From: Hirundichthys speculiger
Lineage: Eukaryota; Chordata; Actinopteri; Beloniformes; Exocoetidae
DNA length: 64,000 bases
NCBI GenBank assembly: GCA_018398805.1
Contig: JAGFBZ010002037.1
Location: 1 to 64,000 of the forward strand
Direction: 5' to 3'
The notes under the pieces are model-generated. The model was not told the DNA's origin. It did no database searches and was given only the letters and a program-made list of their open reading frames with translations. Positions 44,280-54,748 of this stretch are shown here, in pieces (position 1 is the stretch's first letter; every line of letters starts with the position of its first letter). Position numbers and translations under genes: made by a program.

Positions 44280-45400
44280 AGCAGACGGCCGGCCACCAAG
44301 AAGATTCCCAAAGCAAAGACACGCAGATTCTCACACAGAGAACAAAGAGAGCGGCGCCTGTAAAAGATGTGGAGGTGCACACCTGCCGAATAAATGTCCA
44401 GCATTTGGTAAGACTTGCAATAATTGTGGCAAAAAGAACCATTATGCAAAGTGCTGTAGAGCTACTGTGACTGTGAAAAAGAAAGTGCATACACTGGAGG
44501 AAGAGCCAGAGGAATTATTTGTGGACTGTTTGCTTAAAGAAGAAGATGTGTTTGAACTGTCAGAGGATACAGGAGATGATGAATGGATAGTGCCAGTAAC
44601 TGTGAATGACACAATTATGCCATTTAAGCTTGATACGGGAGCACAAGCAAATCTGATGTCCGAGGCTGATTACAGACAACTTACAGTTAAAAGCAAAATT
44701 TATCCTGCCAGGACTAGAGTGCGAGGCTACACTGGAGAGAGGGTTCCAGTTAAAGGGCGCTGCGTGGCAACGTTTGAGCACGGGGGACAACGTCTGAAGG
44801 CTCAGCTGCTGATCGTGTCACACGAGGTACAGCCCATATTAGGCCTGAAAGCTTGTGAAAAACTCAACCTGGTCAAGAGAGTCTATGTGGTTGCATCACA
44901 GCCTCAGAGGGATCAGCATCCTTTCGTGGAGGAATACAGGGATGTTTTTGAAGGACTTGGATGTTTGCCGGGGGTGCACAAAATCCATATTGATGAAACT
45001 GTGGCTCCTGTTGTCCATGCATGCAGAAAGGTGCCGTTTGCACTAAGAGAAAAATTAAAGGAAGAACTTGCCCGCATGGAAAAGCTTAAAGTCATACAAA
45101 AAGTGGACGAGCCAACGGACTGGGTGAGCTCACTAGTGGTCGTGCAAAAGAAAAATGGGTCACTGAGAACATGCTTAGACCCAAAAGACTTGAATAAAGC
45201 GATTAAGAGGGAGCACTTTAAACTGCCCACTAGGGACGAGATCATGTCTCAGTTCGCAGGTGCCAAGTGGTTCAGCAAGCTTGATGCGTCGTCAGGGTTC
45301 TGGCAGATGAAGCTTGATGAGGCCAGTTCAAAACTCTGTACGTTTAATACTCCAGAGGGGCGTTATCGCTTTTTTTACGCCTGCCATATGGGATCCTGTC
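44280..45400 (+). pseudogene. Gypsy zinc knuckles, protease and start of reverse transcriptase
   Basis: An open frame (ATG-initiated form begins 44200) with two zinc knuckles CKRCGGAHLPNKC and CNNCGKKNHYAKCC, a retropepsin active site FKLDTGAQANLM (about 44630-44665) and ILGLKAC, then RT blocks VVHACRKVPFALREKLKEE, DWVSSLVVVQKKNGSLRTCL, LDPKDLNKAIKREHFKLPT, and FSKLDASSGFWQMKLDEA with the first catalytic Asp. At about 45370-45376 a T7 run shifts the frame, so the predicted tail from there to 45468 is wrong-frame. Confidence 0.9.
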
Positions 45401-45860
45401 TGCTCCGGAGGTGTATCACAAAACGATTCACATGGTATACGAACACATACCTGGAGTGGACACCATGATGGACGACATCATTGTTTGGGGGTCCACCAAG
45501 GAGGAACACGACATCAGGCTGAAACAGGTACTGGACACCACCCGAAAAGTAAACCTGAAACTGAACAGAGAAAAGTGTGAACTCGGAGTAAAGAGGCTGA
45601 CCTTTGTGGGGGATGTCGTTTCAGAGGATGGGGTGCAGCCAGACCCCAGAAAGACATCTGCGATTGTGAACATGAACAGACCCAAAAACAAAGAAGAAGT
45701 TAGACGTTTTTTGGGCATGGCAACATATTTGGCCAAATTCGTCCCAATGTTGTCCACTCAATCAGCACCACTCAGATGTCTTTTGGAGCAGAAAAATGAG
45801 TGGGTGTGGTCACATGAACAGGAAAAGAGTTTCCAGATTCTCAATAAGAATTTCAGCTGA
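45377..45860 (+). pseudogene. Gypsy reverse transcriptase, second part
   Basis: The restored frame reads YHKTIHMVYEHIPGVDTMMD, with the catalytic box MMDD (family usual: YxDD or VDD-type), then WGSTKEEHDIRLKQVL, LNREKCELGVKRLTFVGDVV and the connection region RRFLGMATYLAKFVPMLST. It ends FQILNKNFS at 45860. A short internal deletion joins this to the RNase H in another frame. Confidence 0.88.
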
Positions 45861-47682
45861 TGCATCCCAGTATGGACTCGGAGCAGTTCTTCTGCAGCAG
45901 CATGAGGCAGCATGGCAGCCGGTGGCTTACGCCTCAAGAGCCCTGAGCAGTGCAGAGCGTAATTACGCTCAGATAGAAAAAGAACTCTTGGCTAGCACAT
46001 ACGGGTGTGAGCGTTTCCACCAATATGTCTATGGACAAGCGTTTGAAGTGGAGACTGACCACAAACCGCTGGTCTCCATTATGTCAAAGCCGCTGAACGA
46101 CTGCCCCATGCGCATACAGAGAATGTTAATACGGCTGCAGAGGTACGACTTCAAGATGATCTATACACCTGGGAAGTTTATGTTCGCTGCTGACGCTCTG
46201 TCACGGGCGGTGGACAAAAGTGAAAGAGCAGATGACAGGACAAGTGCAGACATTGAGGCTTATGTCAACATGATCGTCACTTCCCTGCCTGTTTCTGATG
46301 ACAGGATGGAGCACATCAGACAAGCAACAGAGTTGGACGACACAATGGAAAAGCTCAAGCAGGCAATATTGTCAGGTTGGCCAGCACAGAAAAATGACTG
46401 CCCCAGACAGATTCAGGACTACTGGGCATGCAGAGACAAACTGTCTGTTGTAAATGATGTTGTGTTCAAGGGGAACAAGTTCGTGATTCCAGTGGCACTG
46501 CGTAAAGAGATGCTTGGCAAAATACATGAAGGACATCTGGGGGAGGAAAAGTGCAAGCGCAGAGCCCGTGAGGTCATGTATTGGCCAAGAATGAACCAAG
46601 ACATCAGTCAGACCACTGCTTCCTGTGAAATATGTCTCACCTACAGGTCCAGGCAGCAAGCAGAGCCGCTCATGCCACACGTCGTGCCTGATAGGCCCTT
46701 CTACAAGGTGGGAGTAGATTTGTTTGACTGTAATGGAAAAAGTAATATTGTTCTGACAGATTACTTTTCAAACTATCCAGAGGTCGCCACATTACAGTCA
46801 ATGACCAGTAATGCGGTAATCACTTTCCTGAAGGCGGTATTTTCCAGACACGGGGTTCCATGCGAAGTGGTGTCGGACAACGGCCCCCAGTTCTCCAGTG
46901 GTGAGTTTGCCTCGTTTGCAAGGGAGTGGGGTTTCCATCACATCACTTCGAGCCCGCATTACCCTAGATCCAACGGTCTGGCAGAAAGTGCAGTGAAGGT
47001 GGTGAAAAATCTCATGAGAAAAGCACAAGATGGACGTGAGGATTTTCACAAGAGCCTCATGATCTACCGCAGCACACCTCTGCAGAACGGTTTGTCTCCA
47101 GCTCAGATGCTCATGGGCCGGCGCCTGCGCACAAACCTTCCTGTGACGGAGGAGCTGTTGACACCCAAAGGTGCACACAAGATCAAGGCTGACAAAGAAA
47201 GAGGAAAACAGAAACAGAAACAGCAGCACGATAAAAGCGTGAAAGACTTACCTGTCCTGAGGCCCGGAGATCAGGTCCGTGTATGGGATCATCTGACAGG
47301 CACTTGGAGTGTACAAGGACGTGTACTGAGGGAAGTTGCTCCACGTTCTTACCAGGTGCAGACTGAGGATGGACTGTCTCGCAGGAGGAATCGTGTGGAT
47401 CTTCGTCCTCACGAGCCAGGACAAAATGTGGACATGTATGATCTTTGTCCATATGAGTCAATTCAAACCATGGACACTCCTGAGTCTTCACCCAAGCAAG
47501 CAGAGTTATGTGACAACCTGCTGCAGGTTCGTTCAGACAAGCAGACACATCCAGAGGTTGCAGGCACTGAAGTTACCGCATCTACTGTGCCTGAAGTGTC
47601 CAGCAGACCTGCAGTGCCTAACATATCCACTAGGCCAAGGAGGATTGTTAAGAAACCAGACAGACTGATTGATAGCATGTAA
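45844..47682 (+). pseudogene. Gypsy RNase H and integrase
   Basis: An intact 600-codon stretch from RISADASQYGLGAVLLQQHE (RNase H, first Asp), YAQIEKELLAS and VETDHKPLVSIM, through the integrase zinc domain (HEGHLGEEKCKRRAREVMYW ... CEICLTYRSRQ) to the DDE core: VGVDLFDCNGKS, VVSDNGPQFSSGEF and RSNGLAESAVKVVK (catalytic Glu). The C-terminal tail contains LRPGDQVRVWDHLTGTW. No chromodomain. The annotated ATG form (45796) begins in out-of-frame RT sequence. Stop at 47682, 214 bp before the 3' LTR. Confidence 0.9.
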
Positions 47683-47896
47683 TGAGTTGGGGTCTTAAAA
47701 CCTTTAAAAAAAAAAAAAAGAAAGAGAAAAAGAGATTTTAGAGGTGAATTTCTGTGGTAATATGCACTGATTGTTGGTTACATGTTTTGGGCATAATATA
47801 TTTTTCTAATGTTGGTTTAATGTGTTATGCAGGTTTTTCAGGTTAATGATATGGCAAAAGAAAGCATATGTGTTTCTTTTCTTTAAGAAGGGGAGA

Positions 47897-48052
47897 TGTG
47901 TTGATAGTGGTGTTTGAACTACATTACCCACAATGCCATATAAGGGGTCACATGTTGGTGACGTGACTGTTCAATATGTCTACCGGAAGTTGGTCAGTAA
48001 AGCTGCATGAAAACCTATGCCGGTGTGTTCATTGAGAGCAACAAACGTAACA
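47897..48052 (+). repeat. 3' LTR of Gypsy element
   Basis: Identical to the 5' LTR over 156 bp by direct reading. Confidence 0.95.
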
Positions 48053-48621
48053 ATAACTGGGCCGAGTTTCACGTCCACCTAATAAACCACACTTACTGTT
48101 CACCTGACCCCCCCATGCTTCTCATCATGGACAATTTTAAAGCTCACATATCACTCAGGGCAGTAGAACTCGCCAGGAGCAATGGTATCGTTATGCTCAC
48201 TCTCCCACCTCACACATCCCATCATGCACCTCTGGATGTGGCCGTGTACGGTCCGTTCAAAGCCCAATACAGCCGAGCTCTTGATGGGTGGATGCGATCG
48301 AATCCTGGCAAAACAGTCACCATCTACCAGGTTGCAGGACTTGTGAGTCAAGCCTTCATGACAACCGTGACACCACAAAATGTGACTTCTGGGTTTAGGT
48401 CCACTGGGATTTTCCCAGACAATCGTGACATTTTTCCCGATGAAGCGTTTGCACCATCCATTCCGTCAGACCGGCCAAACCCTGAACTACAGCCTGCCAC
48501 CAGAGATGCTCCACCTCCGGGAGAAGTTACTGAAGGCCTGCACCCTGCAGATGATCCGCCTGAAGATGACCCTCCTCCCGCTGCAGATAACGCAGAATTC
48601 GCCCGCTCCCGCGCCAGCTGA
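48007..48621 (+). pseudogene. pogo-like transposase catalytic C-terminus, opened from an ATG in the Gypsy LTR
   Basis: A 204-codon frame. The first 15 or so residues (MKTYAGVFIESNKRN) are LTR-encoded; from the target duplication onward it is transposase: NWAEFHVHLINHTYC, MLLIMDNFKAHISLRA (second catalytic Asp), TLPPHTSHHAPLDVAVYGPF (third Asp), VAGLVSQAFMTTVTPQNV and FRSTGIFPDNRDIFPDEAF, then a Pro/Asp-rich tail. The frame then shifts, and FTPRKQTRRRRVETAIL-type tail sequence continues to about 48900. Known role of the family: cut-and-paste DNA transposition. It lacks the N-terminus and first Asp, so it is not a working enzyme. Confidence 0.85.
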
Positions 48622-48900
48622 CATGGATGCAGGACCTTTAACTAACCGGCCTGGTTATGTCCCTCCACAGGAAATCATCGCGCTTCCAAAGTTCACCCCC
48701 AGAAAACAAACCAGACGGAGGCGCGTGGAGACCGCTATCCTCACCGACACTCCTGAGATGCAGGCACTTGAAAGGGCTTTAGAAGAAAGACGTAGCAGCT
48801 GCAGAGGAAGTGCAAAAGAGGGCAGAAAAGGGTGAGCCGATCCAGAGCTTTTGAAAAGACACGTAAGAGACTGATGAGAAAATGCAAAGGAAGGGCTGAA

Positions 48901-49332
48901 AATCGGAGCTAATCCCGAGGACGAGAGTGGATGTAATCTGAGTTTCCCCTACTGTGGAAGTGGTTATTTTCTCTAAGTCTAATACAACATTTTTGAATGA
49001 TAATTTGCATTATTTGTGTTTGTTCAGTCACCTCCAGAGAGGTGGAAAAAGTAAGGGGATCACTTTACCCCAGGGTGGCTCGCTTTACCCCCTTGTAATC
49101 TGGGTTTTATCTCAGTTTACCCCATAGCCGGGGTAAAATGAGACACTTGACCTCTTTTTATAAAAACGATCCCATTTTCACCATCTTTAGTCCGGTAAAC
49201 ATTCTGATCATTTCCGTCCTTAGGAAACATCCTAAATTAAAGAAAAATGTGTTAATTTTATAGACACATCAATTTAGCTTGCTTAGAAGGCAGGGAGGAG
49301 TAAAGACCGTCTCACATTACCCCACTCTCCAC
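48901..49332 (+). other. 3' flank and right terminus of pogo-like element
   Basis: Contains repeated CTTTACCCC-type words (49068-49135) and the right terminal repeat ending TACCCCACTCTCCAC at 49330. No ORF. Confidence 0.7.
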
Positions 49333-49939
49333 TATGACATTTCTCGTGTTTTGCTGCTACCATTTGGTTCAGGGTGGTTCAGGTGTCATAATTCAGCTGG
49401 TTTCCTGTAAACTTTCCAGAAACGTGGAAAAAGATTTTATGTAACTTACAAGGAAGCTCAAGCACACTGGTATACATTACAAAGAATTTGAAAACTGATT
49501 AAATAATTTACAAAAATATAACTTTATCTGACCAGGAGTGAGATCAAAGATTTGCTGTAAGCACAGTTAGTTACTGTTTACTATTTGAGAAATGCTTGAA
49601 AATAACACAAAGATTAGACATGGTGGCCACCATGAGTTATGACGACAAGGAAAGGCCTGAGATCCAGCAAAAACCTGACCACATGGTTTTAGACAAAGAA
49701 ACTTCAAAATGATTCAAACCGCCAGAAGGCTTTGCAGGCTAAATTACTTCAAAACTAGATGTAGAGTCATGAAGTTGGGCTGTCATTTACTCTTAACCCC
49801 CAAAACCAGCTGAGGTCTCTGCTGATAGGAAGAAGCTCTGGCCACAGTGCAATTACCAGTGGCAATTGAACTACAAAGCATGACTTACAGCGAGCAAGTT
49901 CTCAGCCTTTGGTTTGCCCCTTAGAATAAATAGTTTGTT
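49333..49939. other. No gene seen; probable dispersed repeat
   Basis: No protein resemblance. The sequence resumes after the next element at 51480 (GGCCACCAAACTTAGAAAAG). Confidence 0.45.
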
Positions 49940-49947
49940 ACCATGAG

Positions 49948-51471
49948 CAGGCCCGTCGATAGGGGGGGACAAATGGGTCTGCTGTCCCGGGCCCAGGGAG
50001 AGGGGGGCCCACAACTGGGCCCTCATTAAATTGTGGAATTTAAAAAAATGACAGAATAGTCGTATTTGTGGAAAACTATTATTTCAATCAGTTTAATAAG
50101 TAATAAGTCAATAAGTTTTTTATTTGTATTCTTCTAGTTGTCCTCGAGAAATATTGATCATGAACCCTCCCCACCACACACAAAAATGGTTTGGCCTAGA
50201 TCACACTTTGATGTTGAGAAGGCCACGGGTCTACAGTCAAAATGTCTGGTAAACACAAGTCCGGCGCCCAGAAAAGGAGAGAAAAAGAGAAAAAGAAAAA
50301 ACAAAGGTTTAAGAAATGCTCTAAACAAATATTTAAAAAAATGTGTGAACAGAGAAGCTGGGACGAGTGGAACAGAGCAAGGTAAGAAGTGCAGCCAACC
50401 TTGTAACACAGCACAACTGACCAGCTCTGTTAACAGCAATGAGCCCAGCTTGTACTAAAGCCTGACCAAACACGTTATCGTTAACAGAAACAGAGAGGAG
50501 GGAGAGCGAGCAGCAGTCAGGTGTCAGTGTCAGGCTGATGGTGATGGAGAAGAGGGGGGGGGTTGTGTCACGGTGGAGCGGAGGGGCAGAATGAGGCTAC
50601 CGATGACAGAAGAGGGAAAGCGGGTGTGTCACTCTGGACCGAGTCCGGAGCAGCAGAGTGAGGCTACCGATGACAGAGAAGAGAGAGAGAGCGCGGGAGC
50701 TGTCAGCTGAGCAGGGATCAGAGACTGATTATCAGCCACAACATTTCAGCAATCCTGCATTATGGCCAACTACAATGACCGACTCTGATAGAGTGAACCT
50801 CGTGCGCGTGATGGCAAAATGAACTTCTTTTTCAGAGAGGGCAAAGGAATTGCCGACAGATGCAGAGGGCAGGCAATATCCAAACTATTTGACATATTCC
50901 ACATTCCACAATGGACGGGAAAAAATAGATAGGGACTGGTTAACATATAGCAGCTCAAAAAAGGCCCTATTTTGCCTCCCATGTTTGTTGTTCTCTTTTG
51001 AAGTAGAAAAAAAGTCAACAAGTGCCCTAAATTCAAGAGATGGAGATGTTCATTTGGTTTTGAAGATATAAAACTCACAATTCAAGTTTTCATTTAAAGT
51101 TTGATATACATGTTTATTTACTGTATTATCAGTTGACAAAGAAAAAATTCTTCAAATTAAAATGCCTAATTTATTCTTCCCTGGTCTATTTTTCCTGCAT
51201 GTATAAGAATTAGAAAATGTGTATGCATAAATCTTAATAATATTAGCAGGTCCTTTCATATTTAACTAAAACTTCAGCTGCCATGGAGAGCTAAGATTTT
51301 TTCCTCGTATACAATACCTTATTTGATGCATTACACATCACAATATATCAAACATAACTGGTGATGTTTAGTGACAAAAAAAAAAAAAAAAAAAAAAACG
51401 GCGGTGGTGGTGGGGAGGGCCCATCTAACATTATCTTGTCCCGGGCCCAGACAAGACTGTCAGCTGGCCTG
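49948..51471 (+). mobile_element. hAT element, family 5 (ZMYM1-like transposase remnant)
   Basis: Ends CAGGCCCGTCGATAGGGGG and, reversed, CAGGCCAGCTGACAGTC. Perfect 8-bp duplication ACCATGAG at 49940-49947 and 51472-51479. Both subterminal regions carry GTCCCGGGCCCAG. It contains transposase exon remnants (50243-50381 and about 50765-51070) but no catalytic core. Confidence 0.9.
50243..51071 (+). pseudogene. Remnant of ZMYM1/TTF-zinc-finger-type hAT transposase exons
   Basis: ATG 50243 opens MSGKHKSGAQKRREKEKKKQ, a basic start typical of this family, to NRAR, where a GTAAGAA donor-like site coincides with the stop (50382). After a presumed intron, frames at about 50765-51070 give MTDSDRVNLVRVM, ISKLFDIFHIPQ and, in the frame 50850-51071, LTYSTFHNGREKIDRDWLTY and SSSKKALFCLPCLLF. 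The last two are the TTF-type zinc finger region (CLPC). RNase H-fold and dimerisation regions are missing and frames shift, so it is dead. Confidence 0.7.
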
Positions 51472-51479
51472 ACCATGAG

Positions 51480-51840
51480 GGCCACCAAACTTAGAAAAGT
51501 TGGTTGCCAAACCACCTGCAAAGCTACAAAACCTCTAGGGAGGTCTGGGGGCATGCTACGCCATAAAAATTTGACCAAAAGGAGTGCGAATGGTGCAATC
51601 TAGTGATATATGTGGACAAAATCAGCCCTATATTTTGGGCCTTTTTTTGAGTATTTTTTTAAAAGGACAAATTTTTCAACGTATTAGGCAAATTGGCAGG
51701 GGATCAACTCCGAGTACATTTTATTAAAGTTAAAGAGCAACCTGAGACTTTTTTTAAAACAAGCAATACATTTACCTGCAAATTCAAATAAAAAAAAATC
51801 AGTGTAATCAATGACAAGCAGCCCAGTGAATAACATTTCA
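51480..51840. other. No gene seen
   Basis: Unassigned intronic sequence. An A23 run lies just upstream, at about 51376-51398, within the hAT element. Confidence 0.5.
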
Positions 51841-51848
51841 TTCTAGAA

Positions 51849-53422
51849 CAGTGATTCCCAAAGTGTGGGCCGCGGCCCCCTGGTGGGTCGTCGCGGTACT
51901 GCAGGTGGGCCGTGAGAGGTCATTAAAATTAAACAAATGTGTTTTAAATCTTCGATCTTTTTTAAATATGTTTTTAATTAATGTAAAATATTCATGACGT
52001 GATTAAAAAAACATTAAGAAGTAATAAAACTAGCGATGTCCCGATCACGTTTTTTGGGTCCTGATCCGATTCTGATCTTTTAATTTTGATGATCGGCCGA
52101 TTTCCGATTTTTCCCGATCCGATTTCACTTTTTTTGAGTGGGCAAACAGAGCTTAATTTCCCATGCATTTTATTTCCTGTGTACATTAATAAATAGGCCT
52201 GCATCCAAGCTGAGATTAATAGCTTTTATCATCTCATAAAATAAACAATAACTTATTTAAACACTCTTCTTTCTTTTTTTTTTTTTTGGGAGAATTATCA
52301 TAAAACACATTTAGTTACAGAACAGTGACTGTTCAACAGTCCCAGTACTAAAGAACAAAGCACTTCCATTTAAATAGCAGCAGGTGAACTTGGCTAGCAG
52401 TTTAAGGCAATGAAAACACTAGCAGAAGTCTTTGCAATCAATGAAATCACAGCAGAATAAAAATAACATAAAATATTAACTTAACTTCTTTCAAGACCCG
52501 CTGCACATGTTCGCGCACCTTTGTGTCCTTTGTCGTGCATGTAATGAGGGGAACGAGGCTCGAGGTAATTAATGAGCCGGTTAAATGCCTTGTAAATGGG
52601 CTGGTCGTCCTCAGTAATACATTCTGCGATTAGCTCGGTGATTTTTCTGTGTTTCTCTGAGTCTTTCGGGAGTTTCTTTCTTTTAAAAGTTTCACAGAGC
52701 GTTTGCTGCTATAGTGCATCCAGCTTCAAAGCTGCTGCCGACACCTGACAGAAGGCTGCGTGATCGGTGCTGCGTGCTTTTTTAAGTATCTGATTAAATT
52801 GGTGGTGTTGTAAACTCTCTTCTTACTTACCCATCATGATATCTCAGCCTTCCACACGTTGCAAGTCGCAGTCAAAGCGTCGGTCTTTGTAATTTTATAG
52901 TGCTGCCACACTGCTGACAGTTTTGCTAAAGTTTAGCCTGACGCCGCCGGTCTTAAAACTTTTAAGGTGGATACAAGACAGCGCTGCTGAGAAACTTCAT
53001 TTCAGTGCAAATTATTAAATGTATATAGTTTAAAAAATATTTTTGTTTGTGTAATATGATTACTTTATCAATTTGTGTTAATCAGGATCACTTTTTGAGG
53101 AAAAAAATAATGAAAAAAAGATCAGCGTGTTATAATAATGTTGATCGGCCGATCCGATCCACCTTAAATTTTTAAGATCGAAGGCCGATCCGATTAGGGG
53201 ATCGGGATCAGGACACCCCTAAATAAAACAAACCAGTTAAGTGGTATACTACTGTCATCTTAACTTAATATGACAAGTGTCACCTTATTTGTTGATCCCT
53301 CACATTAATATCGGATCATGGTTCCTTGTCCTGTATGTTGATCACAGTTGTGATTAAAGGTTTTAGTGGGCTGAGAAGATTTTTCACATTTCAAATTGGG
53401 CCTTGGTGTGTGGGAATGGCTG
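51849..53422 (+). mobile_element. Non-autonomous hAT element, family 2, copy 2
   Basis: Ends CAGTGATTCCCAAAGTGTGG and, reversed, CAGCCATTCCCACACACC. Perfect 8-bp duplication TTCTAGAA (51841-51848 and 53423-53430). Without the nested family 3 element it is about 375 bp, the same size as the copy at 5851-6224. Confidence 0.92.
52031..53221. mobile_element. Non-autonomous hAT element, family 3, nested in family 2
   Basis: Ends TAGCGATGTCCCGATCACG and, reversed, TAGGGGTGTCCTGATCCCGA. Perfect 8-bp duplication AATAAAAC (52023-52030 and 53222-53229). Subterminal GATCGGCCGAT-type palindromes at both sides. 1191 bp, no transposase. Confidence 0.92.
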
Positions 53423-53430
53423 TTCTAGAA

Positions 53431-53939
53431 CATACTAATTTCCAGATCAGAGCAAATTAATCACAATCAATTGGCAAATAAGTTTAATCTCAGATTCGCA
53501 AATATATTCAATTATATATCAAACACATTTTATTTATCAACAGTATGTTGACAATATGAATATGAACTGTTTGCTTTCAAACAAACAAACAATCTATTAG
53601 CTGCAGTCACCTGCCATTTTCTGTAACACTTCAAGGTCTTCCTCATGAGTCAGAACTGAACTCTGACTCCAAGACCGAATCTGAGCCAGAGTCTCAGAGA
53701 TATTTTCATTGTCCGTCACTTTGACAGACAGGTCAAACAAAAATCCGTCATAATCATTTTAATTTTCCTTTTTTAATTACATTCAATAGCACTTAATTTT
53801 CATTTATTCACTCTTAATGCAAGTTCAATTAGAACAAACTACATGGTACAGTTATGAGGTCATAAGAGTAAAGATGCTTTATATTATAACAGATCGATAA
53901 GGTCCTGGTATAGGCAAGGGGATTATTATTATTGTTATT
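53431..53939. other. Intronic, no feature seen
   Basis: AT-rich; a short ATT microsatellite at 53923-53943. Confidence 0.5.
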
Positions 53940-54070
53940 ATTATAGAGGGCAGGAACACATTACGCTGGTTTTAAAGTTGCTGGATTGGCTCCCCGTCCG
54001 CTTCAGGATCGATTTTAAAGGTACTTTTACTTGTTTTTAAATGTCTTAACAGTCTTGGGCCCTCTTATGA
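53940..54070 (+). pseudogene. L2-type LINE fragment
   Basis: Reads EHITLVLKLLDWLPVRFRID and FKGTF, equivalent to the RDHISPVLDSLHWLPVKFRI block of L2 ORF2. Truncated on both sides. Confidence 0.7.
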
Positions 54071-54276
54071 GGAATGAGGGAATATTGCACTTAGTGGTTA
54101 ATCTTAAAATCAACAGAGAAGATGTTTGCCTTGTTGTTTTTTGTGTTTATGTTTTTAAATCTAGCTTCAATTCTTCACAAAGTAAACATTCCAATTTAAC
54201 AAACTGAAGTAATCACACAGGAACCACAGGAAATAATCACACCCAACTCTCTCCAGCAAACACACAGACTTCAGAC

Positions 54277-54499
54277 CTGTTCTCCAGATCTGGCATTGTG
54301 AGGTTCCTGCTGATGAAGCACATCTTCAGGCTGATCATTTTCCTGTCTCTGGATATGGAGGCGGGGCTGCCATGTTTGGGTGACCCCGAGTCTTCACTTC
54401 CACTGAAGCTGGGTGACTGTGGGCGAGCGCTGTCCCAAGGCAGGTCAGCGACAAGGGATGGCTTCTTGAAGAGTGGAGACACCTCGCGGATGTACTTCA
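54277..54499 (-). CDS. sntb2: Beta-syntrophin exon: linker between PDZ and second half of PH1
   Basis: A 223-bp internal exon. The acceptor CTTCCACAG (AG at 54500-54501) and the donor GAACAG|GTCTGAAG flank a frame reading VKYIREVSPLFKKPSLVADL, PWDSARPQSPSFSGSEDSGS, then RDRKMISLKMCFISRNLTMP and DLEN plus two bases of an Arg codon completed by the exon at 33830-34040. The start corresponds to the end of the syntrophin PDZ region (VKY-M/I-REV), and the Ser/Pro-rich part is the loop separating PDZ from the C-terminal half of PH1. The PSLV.DLPW and SPSFSGSEDSGSPKH blocks point to beta-2. Both this exon and the next have lengths not divisible by three, so skipping either would shift the frame. The upstream PDZ exons are not in 54500-64000. 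Confidence 0.88.
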
Positions 54500-54501
54500 C
54501 T

Positions 54502-54748
54502 GTGGAAGAACAGAAGGGAATACAGATTATGTAATGTTGAACCAGGTCACAGTGAACAGAGGTGGCGGTGTTATGGCTTAAATCTTACTGTAAAGACTTT
54601 TCACAAGACAGAAAAAACTTGAACTGAACATCCAATTTAATTTTGGACTATTTGGGCACAATAATGCTTCAAAAGAGTTATCCAGGGGATCTGAATCGAA
54701 GTAAATGCCTTAAAAAAAAAAAAAGTATCTTTAAATGCAAGCGTAATC
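54502..54748. other. Intronic, no feature seen
   Basis: Holds the polypyrimidine-like region of the upstream intron on the minus strand; no repeats recognised apart from an A14 run at about 54712. Confidence 0.5.

Larger units (their letters stand above)
43352..48052 (+). mobile_element. Ty3/Gypsy retrotransposon with identical LTRs
   Basis: 4701 bp. Target duplication ATAAC at 43347-43351 and 48053-48057. LTRs of 156 bp (43352-43507 and 47897-48052) read identical base for base. A purine-rich AAGAAGGGGAGA precedes the 3' LTR. Gene order is gag, protease, RT, RNase H, integrase. Despite identical LTRs the coding part has three lesions. It lies inside the pogo-like transposase gene, so it is younger than that element. 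Confidence 0.93.
39428..49332 (+). mobile_element. pogo-like DNA transposon, expanded and interrupted
   Basis: Left end GGGAAGAATGGGGTATTGTA and, reversed, right end GTGGAGAGTGGGGTAATGTG are related terminal repeats bordered by TA, as for pogo/Tc1-mariner elements. Transposase pieces occur in order: N-terminal DNA-binding part (39921-40180), D1 region (41745-42090), core (43110-43351) and D2/D3 plus C-terminal part (48053-48900). Between them lie a 23-bp minisatellite (40180-41745), a second repetitive stretch (about 42350-42960) and a 4701-bp Gypsy element (43352-48052). A single end of the same family occurs at 34991-35310. Confidence 0.78.

Noticed and set aside
44200..44280. ATG at 44200 as start of the Gypsy pol ORF
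   Set aside because: The first residues are out-of-frame gag sequence; real homology in this frame begins only after the gag frame ends near 44270.
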